The notes under the pieces: model-generated
The model's database searches: none
Told to the model about the DNA's origin: nothing
Seen by the model: the letters and a program-made list of their open reading frames with translations, nothing else
IMG/VR virus record: IMGVR_UViG_3300012930_000027
Span: 1-23,600 of that record
Source of the DNA: a virus
Length of the DNA: 23,600 bases
Reading direction: 5' to 3' (one strand)
Made by a program: the position numbers and the translations under genes
Part shown: piece after piece, positions 18,441 to 23,600 of the stretch
Position numbering within the stretch: position 1 is the first letter of the stretch
Layout: each line of letters begins with the position of its first letter

Positions 18441-20950
18441 TGAATAACGGACTCCAAAAGTTTATAGACCGGGCGAAGTCCTTTTTTGTGGAGCAGAAAA
18501 GCCCTTTTAACGCACCCTACTCCGAAAATTGGCATTGGCACCCGGTATCCCAATCCTTTGACAATGGCAGATTACCCGGAAGTAATCGGGACTGGGCTGT
18601 TAAAGCCGGGGACCTGTGGCTTAACGGCACTATCGCGATTGGCCTGGATTGGATTCAAAACGCACTATTAGATGCCCCGATACGAGTCTTCCGGGATGTG
18701 GTCAATAGTGAGGGAATCACCGACCAGGTTCCGATTCCCCCGGAGAATTCCGTATACGCCAATCTGTTGGAAAACCCAAATCCCTGGTACGATGGTAGCA
18801 CCCTCTGGGCCGGTACCGTTACCTCCTGGAAAACGGACGGGAATGCCTACTGGCTGAAATGGCGACTGCTCGGACCCGGCAGCAATTCCCCCGTAATCGG
18901 CCTTTTTTATATTCCTCACTACCTGATTGAGCCGGCGCGCCGCAAACCGCAGGACGGCGGTGGGTTGTACTACCGCTACTGGGTCGGGGGTGTCTCACAA
19001 GAAATTCCCTATGAGGATGTCATTCACTTCCGCAAAGGGCTGGACCCCCGAAACACCCTGAAGGGAATCAGTCCCCTCCGGGCCAACCTGCGCTCCGTCG
19101 TTGCCACCAATGAGGTAGATACCTACCTCACGGGCATTCTCCTTAACATGGGCATTCCCGGTGCCATTGCTGCTCCGAAGGGGGAGGGCGTTCGGGTAGA
19201 CCCGGATAAAGCCGAACTGATGAAGGAGAAATGGGCCGCCCTTAGAGGAGATCGTGTCGGGGAACTCCTGGTAGCGCCGGTGGCAATGGAGATAACCCCG
19301 GCAGGATTCAACCCGGAACAACTCATGCTGGACAAAATACGCACGGTTCCGCAGGAAACCCTTTGCGCGGCGCTTGGCTTATCTTCGATGATTCTCAATT
19401 TGCCGTCCGGTGCAGGCAATCGAACCTACAGCAATTATGCCGAGGCCGATAGCCAGGCATGGCTGAACGGTATCGTCCCGATGGCGAAGATACTGTCTCG
19501 GCAGTTAAAAGCCCATGCGGTTGACTTAGGCGCACGGCCAGGGGAGTACGCGGCCTTCGACATGACCGGCGTGATTGCCCTTCAAGGCGATATGAAGGTC
19601 ATCGCCGATACCCGCTTCGTGCAGGCACAGGCCGCTGTGCAACTGGTGAACATCGGCTTTGACCCAGAAGAGACTATCGCCGCCCTCGGACTGCCGGAAA
19701 TAGCCTTTATCGGCAGGCCCCAACCTGTCGCGAGTGGACCCAATACTGGAACGGAAGCCGGTGAGGATGAAGCAGAGCAGGAATCCGAGGATGGTAAATC
19801 CTGGCAGCCCCTGTATGAATACGACGCAGACCCCCACTATCTGACAAAGGACGGGCTATCCGCTGTTTCACGTGAAACATCGGCGCTGTATGCTGCCCTG
19901 AATCAGTTCCGCCACCAGTTATCCAACCGGGAGAAATCAGCGGTACAGGACATCCTCCGGGTCATGGCTGCTGGGACGAAGCGAATCCAAAAACTGCTGA
20001 TTCCTGTCTACTCACGAATCAAGGAACTGCAAGACGCCGGGCAGCCTGTACCGGTACAGATTGAAGGAATGCGAACTGCCTATGAGCGGCAATTAGGCTT
20101 GCTCACGGAGGAGTACCAGAGCCTGAGTACCTCCCTGTCGGAGATTGTAGAGGGCGCGCAGGAATCGGCTATCTCAAATACGATTGCCAATTCCACAGGC
20201 ATTTTTCAAGCCTCTCTGGGTTCTATCCCCACCGGCATTACCCCGGCACAGGAAAATACAGCCCTGCGGATTATGACCGGATTCTCAACCGGGGGCCGTC
20301 ACGGATTAGACGCCATGCGGACACTGGTAGGCTTCACCGGAGATGGCAGCCCGGTTAAATCTTACCTCAGTGAGAAATTCAAGGGTTTAGAGAAATCCAT
20401 TGTAGAGGAGATGGGAGCCGGTCTGATTGCCGGGGAGAATCCGGTCAAGGTGGCACGTCGCATCGGCAAACTAACTGACAAAGCCACCAATGAGGTAACG
20501 ACCTTAACCCGAACCGAAATGCTCCGTGCATCCCGCGAGGCATCCCGTGAACTGTACGAAGGGTCCAGCGTTTGTGATGGTTGGACCTGGTTTTGCGCTC
20601 AAGATAGTAGAACATGTGTTTGCTGTTGGGCTATGAGCGGAAAAAAGTTTACATCTGACGTGAAATTTGGTAGCCATCCGTCTTGCAGATGCTCCCTAAT
20701 TTGCAGCACGAAGTCATGGAGTGAACTGCTCGGTGTGGATGGCTTGGAGGATACCCAACCGGAAATACCAGACGGTTCGGAGGTATTCGCGGCCCTTTCT
20801 CATAAAAAGCAAGCAGAGATATTAGGGCCTGGGGGATATGAACTTTATCGGGCCGGTAAACCGCTGGAATCCTGGGTACACTACGAAGAGAACCCGCAAT
20901 GGGGACCGACACGGCGCGTTAGTACCTTAGCGGAGGTGAACACTCCATGA
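18440..20950 (+). CDS. Portal protein fused to MuF-type head morphogenesis domain
   Basis: 836 residues. About 1-430 is an HK97-type portal, the ring through which DNA is packaged (IAIGLDWIQNALLDAPI, IPYEDVIHFRKGLDP, GISPLRANLRSVV, AALGLSSMILNLPSGAGNRTYSN). After an acidic linker (about 435-460) and a helical region, about 560-750 is a MuF domain (ATNEVTTLTRTEMLRASREAS, then CAQDSRTCVCCWAMSGKKF and SHPSCRCSL, a cysteine-rich motif likely to bind metal). The two proteins are often separate genes. The last four codons, including the TGA, come from the inserted tnpB element; the ancestral end was probably INSTN. The gene also contains an exact parS palindrome at 19864-19879. Its ATG is preceded by a hairpin. 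Confidence 0.9.
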   Translation: MNNGLQKFIDRAKSFFVEQKSPFNAPYSENWHWHPVSQSFDNGRLPGSNRDWAVKAGDLWLNGTIAIGLDWIQNALLDAPIRVFRDVVNSEGITDQVPIPPENSVYANLLENPNPWYDGSTLWAGTVTSWKTDGNAYWLKWRLLGPGSNSPVIGLFYIPHYLIEPARRKPQDGGGLYYRYWVGGVSQEIPYEDVIHFRKGLDPRNTLKGISPLRANLRSVVATNEVDTYLTGILLNMGIPGAIAAPKGEGVRVDPDKAELMKEKWAALRGDRVGELLVAPVAMEITPAGFNPEQLMLDKIRTVPQETLCAALGLSSMILNLPSGAGNRTYSNYAEADSQAWLNGIVPMAKILSRQLKAHAVDLGARPGEYAAFDMTGVIALQGDMKVIADTRFVQAQAAVQLVNIGFDPEETIAALGLPEIAFIGRPQPVASGPNTGTEAGEDEAEQESEDGKSWQPLYEYDADPHYLTKDGLSAVSRETSALYAALNQFRHQLSNREKSAVQDILRVMAAGTKRIQKLLIPVYSRIKELQDAGQPVPVQIEGMRTAYERQLGLLTEEYQSLSTSLSEIVEGAQESAISNTIANSTGIFQASLGSIPTGITPAQENTALRIMTGFSTGGRHGLDAMRTLVGFTGDGSPVKSYLSEKFKGLEKSIVEEMGAGLIAGENPVKVARRIGKLTDKATNEVTTLTRTEMLRASREASRELYEGSSVCDGWTWFCAQDSRTCVCCWAMSGKKFTSDVKFGSHPSCRCSLICSTKSWSELLGVDGLEDTQPEIPDGSEVFAALSHKKQAEILGPGGYELYRAGKPLESWVHYEENPQWGPTRRVSTLAEVNTP
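19864..19879. promoter_or_regulatory. Exact parS-type palindrome inside portal gene
   Basis: TGTTTCACGTGAAACA is a perfect 16-bp palindrome that fits the chromosomal ParB binding consensus TGTTNCACGTGAAACA at every position. In frame it codes for part of AVSRETS in the linker after the portal domain. Whether it is used is unknown. Confidence 0.65.
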
Positions 20951-21060
20951 GGCTTGTCCTCATGGCTTCTATGCCGGTATACCGACAAGGCCGTATGTTC
21001 CCACGGCTTTTTGCAGAATGTTAATCGCGGCATTGGTATCTCTGTCCAGACTTGACCCGC
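20936..21060 (-). ncRNA. Putative omega RNA (reRNA) 3' part, right end of the element
   Basis: TnpB guide RNAs come from the 3' end of tnpB through the right end. Here the scaffold would end at 20936 with the terminal hairpin CCATGAGG/CCTCATGG (20945-20965), followed by a guide copied from flanking phage DNA (20935 downward). The 5' limit given is arbitrary. Confidence 0.5.
20945..20965 (-). repeat. Right-end hairpin of the tnpB element
   Basis: A perfect 8-bp inverted repeat with a 5-nt loop. It contains the present stop codon of the portal-MuF gene (20948-20950) and lies between the tnpB stop and the right end. Confidence 0.8.
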
Positions 21061-22087
21061 ATATCGGGCAGAGGTGCCAACGCTCTTTTAGTGTTTTCTT
21101 TGCACGATGCCCGCACTGATGGCAGTCCTGCGAAGTGTACGCTGGGTCTATGTTTGCCACTATCCTACCGGCACTTTCAGCCTTGTAGGATAGTACAGCG
21201 CGAAACATTGACCATGCAGCATCACTGATGCTTTTAGCAAGGCAATGGTTCTGCATCATGCCTTTAATGTTGAGTTTTTCAACGGCGATTGTGCCGTACT
21301 CATTAACCAGTTTACGGGATAACTGATGCACAAAATCATGCCTGCGATTACGAATACGCTCATGGATACGAGACAGAACCTTGTTGGCTTTGCGCCGGGG
21401 CTTACTGGCCTTCGCGGTTCGGGATTGTTTCCTGCCTGCCTTCGCCAACGCTTTCTCATCCTGTCGAAAGAATCTCGGATTCTCCACGAACGAGCCGTCA
21501 CTGAGGGCCGCGAATTTGTTAAGCCCTATGTCAATGCCGATGCTCTTATCGGACGCAGGAAGGGGAACGGGTTCGTACTCACAGACAAAGCAGACGAACC
21601 ATTTACCAGCAAGGCGGTGGATAGTGGCGGTCTTGGGAGTGTCAATCAAAGGACGGTGAACGATACACTTAACCTGACCTATCTTGGAGACTTGAATGTA
21701 CTCACCTTGCAGTCGGCAACCACCCTTGTCAATCTGCGGGAATGTCAGACTATCATAAGTTCCACGCCCTTTATAGCGCGGGTATCCCGGCTTCTCTCCG
21801 CTCTTGACACGGCGGAAGAAGGCTTGAAAGGCGAGTTCTACTCGTTCCGAAACGTTCTGCAAAACCTGAGAATGAACGCCTTTAAGTTCCGGGTGAGACG
21901 CTTTCCACTGAGCAATGTGGTTGTTCTGCGTGTTACGGGAAAGGGACTTACCTTGTGTTTTATAGAGTGCGGTTCGCTCAGTGACAAGGCTGTTATAGAC
22001 TTGACGGCAAATATCCAGCGTTTCTGAGAGCGCGGTTTCTTGCGCTTTTGTTGGCAATATTCGATATTTTATACAGAGCGAAGACAC
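20969..22087 (-). CDS. tnpB: TnpB, RNA-guided RuvC endonuclease of IS200/IS605
   Basis: 372 residues, a usual length, and apparently intact. The N-terminal OrfB helical part starts CIKYRILPTKAQ. RuvC-I D186 is in GIDIGLN, RuvC-II E270 in VEKLNIKGM and RuvC-III D350 in DRDTNAA. Between II and III is the zinc finger C322-x2-C325 and C340-x2-C343 (CHQCGHRAKKTLKERWHLCPICG in two parts). TnpB cuts DNA matched by the right-end RNA next to the target pentamer, which helps the element to be retained. The start is GTG at 22087, just inside the left-end hairpin; an out-of-frame ATG lies at 22095. The tail VGTYGLVGIPA overlaps the RNA scaffold. It is oriented against the late genes. Confidence 0.93.
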   Translation of the reverse strand: MSSLCIKYRILPTKAQETALSETLDICRQVYNSLVTERTALYKTQGKSLSRNTQNNHIAQWKASHPELKGVHSQVLQNVSERVELAFQAFFRRVKSGEKPGYPRYKGRGTYDSLTFPQIDKGGCRLQGEYIQVSKIGQVKCIVHRPLIDTPKTATIHRLAGKWFVCFVCEYEPVPLPASDKSIGIDIGLNKFAALSDGSFVENPRFFRQDEKALAKAGRKQSRTAKASKPRRKANKVLSRIHERIRNRRHDFVHQLSRKLVNEYGTIAVEKLNIKGMMQNHCLAKSISDAAWSMFRAVLSYKAESAGRIVANIDPAYTSQDCHQCGHRAKKTLKERWHLCPICGSSLDRDTNAAINILQKAVGTYGLVGIPA

Positions 22088-22100
22088 AAAGACATACTAT

Positions 22101-22128
22101 CACTGTTTAGTATAGAAAGCAAACAGTG
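22101..22128 (-). repeat. Left-end hairpin of the tnpB element
   Basis: A perfect 8-bp inverted repeat CACTGTTT/AAACAGTG with a 12-nt loop, 14 nt upstream of the tnpB start. A second stem GCGCGGA/TCCGCGC lies at 22140-22156, nearer the left end. Confidence 0.75.
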
Positions 22129-22218
22129 GGATTAGTCCGGCGCGGATCGTCCGCGCGGTTTTCTCCACCCTACTCTATAAATTCGACTAATTAACGACCT
22201 GATATACTGAGAAACACA

Positions 22219-23169
22219 ATGATAACCAGAAAAGCCTACAGTTTGAAGGGTGTTTCGCTGGAAGAGAACTGTCTGAAAGCAAATACCTCCTGCATGGGAT
22301 ACATGGATGAGGAGCAGGACGTTATTTTCCCCTCTGCCTTCAAAAAGGGGGGATGCCTCCCCGATTTCCTTACGAACGGCTTTATCGCCCTGTCCCATGA
22401 TTGGGCCGCGCTTCCTATTGCCATGCCAACAATGATTCGTGAGGATGGCAACATGCTTTATTCAGAGGCGGAATATCATTCCACAGAGGAGGCGCAGGCC
22501 GCGCGTACTGTCGCAATGGAGCGTATGGACAAGGGGCTAACGGTTCCGGTATCTATTGGCTTCCGTATCGGGGATGATATGGGGGATGGTTACTCCTATT
22601 TTGAGAACGGGCAAAAGTTGTTGGATTTTGCCGACAAAAACGGCTACGACCTCGGATTATTCGACACAAAACAGATTAAGAAATGCACATATTTTTGCCG
22701 TGGTATTATGACGGTGGCAAAATTGTTTGAATGGAGTCAAGTAACCGTTCCGGCGAATCAGCGCGCGTTAGCCGTTGATGCAAAGGGGCTGAAAATTGCC
22801 TCCCTTCTCGAATCTGGTCCTGTCTCGTTGGAGGAAGTCCTTTCCTCACTGCCGGAGGGTTCCCCGCTTGCGCTCCGCGTGAAAGGGGTTATTACCCAAC
22901 TGCATCAACTGAAACGGGACGGAATAGCGGCGTGTGGGGATGGCATCCTTCACACCGAACGCGGTTTTGAGGAATTCCTGCGGGACGCTGGCTTTTCCAG
23001 AAAACTTGCAAAGGGTATCGTCACGGTGGGATTGAAGACGGCTCTGCGGGATGCAGGGCAGACAGAAGCCCCCGACGATAAGCCCGTATCTGCCGAGACT
23101 CTTGTACGAGTTAAGCAGTTACGCATAGAATCCCTCCGGCGGGTAAATACGGAGCGGATTGCCCTTTAA
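22219..23169 (+). CDS. Prohead protease, HK97 type
   Basis: 316 residues. The serine protease core has FIALSHDW (55-62, catalytic H60) and TVPVSIGF (108-115, catalytic S112), then the typical closing strand LFEWSQVTVPANQRA (about 169-183). It processes the capsid and scaffold segment during head maturation. The C-terminal part ends in a FEEFLRDAGFSRKLAKGIV segment common in these proteases. Between the core and this tail is an extra ~45-residue stretch (SGPVSLEEVLSSLPEG to ACGDGIL) that looks like a small winged helix. The ATG at 22219 has a weak TGAG site. Before the tnpB insertion it lay about 24 nt after the portal-MuF stop. Confidence 0.88.
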   Translation: MITRKAYSLKGVSLEENCLKANTSCMGYMDEEQDVIFPSAFKKGGCLPDFLTNGFIALSHDWAALPIAMPTMIREDGNMLYSEAEYHSTEEAQAARTVAMERMDKGLTVPVSIGFRIGDDMGDGYSYFENGQKLLDFADKNGYDLGLFDTKQIKKCTYFCRGIMTVAKLFEWSQVTVPANQRALAVDAKGLKIASLLESGPVSLEEVLSSLPEGSPLALRVKGVITQLHQLKRDGIAACGDGILHTERGFEEFLRDAGFSRKLAKGIVTVGLKTALRDAGQTEAPDDKPVSAETLVRVKQLRIESLRRVNTERIAL

Positions 23170-23190
23170 CTCACTGGAAAGGTGTACAAA

Positions 23191-23600
23191 ATGACTCTGA
23201 AAGAGTTGTATGCCGCCTGGAAACTTAAAACCCTGAAACTGTCGGAACTCCTGAAAAAGGGGGATGAACTGACAGAGGCGGAAGTAACCGAGGCGGAAGC
23301 CCTCAACACGGAAATTGATGCCCTGGAACCCAAAATGGAGGCAGCGAAGCGTCTGGAAGCCGTCCATAAGGGACTGTCCGCGCGAACGGCCCTGATTGAG
23401 GGTCTGGACATTGCCGGTGCGGGGGGAACGGTGGTAGCCCCTCCGGTCGGCGGCCTAAAGAACGGCGACAATCCGAATGAGGATGGCGACGATACGGACG
23501 ACGGAACCGGCTCTGTCTTTGCGACGGCACATACTACCAACAAAAGCACCCAGTACAAAACGGCGCTGAAGTCCGGTAAGGTCCCTGCCTATGCAAAACA
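23191..23600 (+). CDS. Major capsid protein, HK97-like, N-terminal part (truncated by window)
   Basis: The first 136 codons are visible. Residues 1-60 are a charged coiled coil (LKELYAAWKLKTLKLSELLKK, EVTEAEALNTEIDALEPKMEA in part), typical of the delta/scaffold domain that the protease removes. A glycine- and aspartate-rich linker (about 75-110) follows, then the start of the mature protein. The ATG at 23191 has GGAAAGG 8 nt upstream and lies 21 nt after the protease stop. The call rests mainly on position and on this N-terminal architecture; the capsid fold itself lies outside. Confidence 0.78.
   Translation, partial: MTLKELYAAWKLKTLKLSELLKKGDELTEAEVTEAEALNTEIDALEPKMEAAKRLEAVHKGLSARTALIEGLDIAGAGGTVVAPPVGGLKNGDNPNEDGDDTDDGTGSVFATAHTTNKSTQYKTALKSGKVPAYAK

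Larger units (their letters stand above)
20936..22176 (-). mobile_element. tnpB-only IS200/IS605-type element
   Basis: A 1241-bp element read on the minus strand. The left end is placed at 22176, directly after the pentamer TTTAT (22181-22177), and the right end at 20936, ending TTCAC. Subterminal hairpins lie at 22101-22128 and 20945-20965, as expected for this group, which lacks terminal inverted repeats and makes no target duplication. Only tnpB is present, with no tnpA, so it must be moved in trans. Removing it joins 20935 to 22177 and restores an open end of the portal-MuF gene. Confidence 0.78.

Noticed and set aside
17741-18553. Long minus-strand frame opposite the HNH and portal genes
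   Set aside because: The plus strand has clear HNH and portal motifs here. The minus frame has no recognisable motif and no ribosome site.
21326-22027. A 233-residue plus-strand frame opposite tnpB
   Set aside because: TnpB is intact on the minus strand with all catalytic residues; the plus frame is its shadow.
23163-23190. Another start-codon hairpin before the capsid gene
   Set aside because: CCTTT/AAAGG can pair, but it ends 8 nt before the ATG and simply includes a normal ribosome site, unlike the three late-gene hairpins.

Overview
This window is part of the genome of a tailed double-stranded DNA bacteriophage (or a prophage or metagenomic phage contig). The evidence is an HK97-type head and packaging module next to a phage replication and recombination module, with densely packed and often overlapping genes. 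Sigma70-type promoters and Shine-Dalgarno sites point to a bacterial host, which I cannot name. I see no integrase. Base composition looks close to half GC by eye.

Layout. (1) From about 15.4 kb down to base 1, nearly all genes are on the minus strand. In order of transcription they are: a 65-residue protein; three accessory proteins (12903-11539); a gene-poor segment that may encode a small RNA (11232-11538); a primase-helicase (11231-9165); a five-gene overlapping operon of XRE regulator, PP-loop ATPase, RuvC-like nuclease, QueF-like T-fold protein and DpdA-like DNA transglycosylase (9103-6290); a recombination set of Cas4/RecB-like nuclease, Sak4-like ATPase and DUF669/SSB-like protein; a tRNA-Ser(UGA); a DNA methyltransferase; and a uracil-DNA glycosylase/family-A DNA polymerase fusion that runs off the left edge. 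(2) About 560 bp of AT-rich and repeat-rich DNA (12904-13466) separates this from the rightward genes. (3) The plus strand carries a ParB-domain/DNA methyltransferase fusion, then the late module: terminase small subunit, a small protein, terminase large subunit, an HNH homing endonuclease, a portal-MuF fusion, a prohead protease and the start of the major capsid protein.

Mobile DNA. A tnpB-only IS200/IS605-type element (about 20936-22176, opposite strand) has landed at the very end of the portal-MuF gene. Its boundaries, its target pentamer and the pre-insertion reading frame can be reconstructed. The HNH endonuclease between terL and the portal gene is a second selfish gene.

Themes. The DpdA-like enzyme, the QueF-like protein and two DNA methyltransferases suggest a heavily modified phage genome. 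Several regulatory patterns recur: a palindromic TATAATTATA box in intergenic promoters, one of them apparently bidirectional; and hairpins that end 0-1 nt before the start codon of three neighbouring late genes. Two other signals stand out: an exact chromosomal-type parS palindrome inside the portal gene, and five perfect, mutually unrelated inverted repeats packed into the linker of the ParB-methyltransferase gene.

All calls are from reading the sequence. No database search was run.
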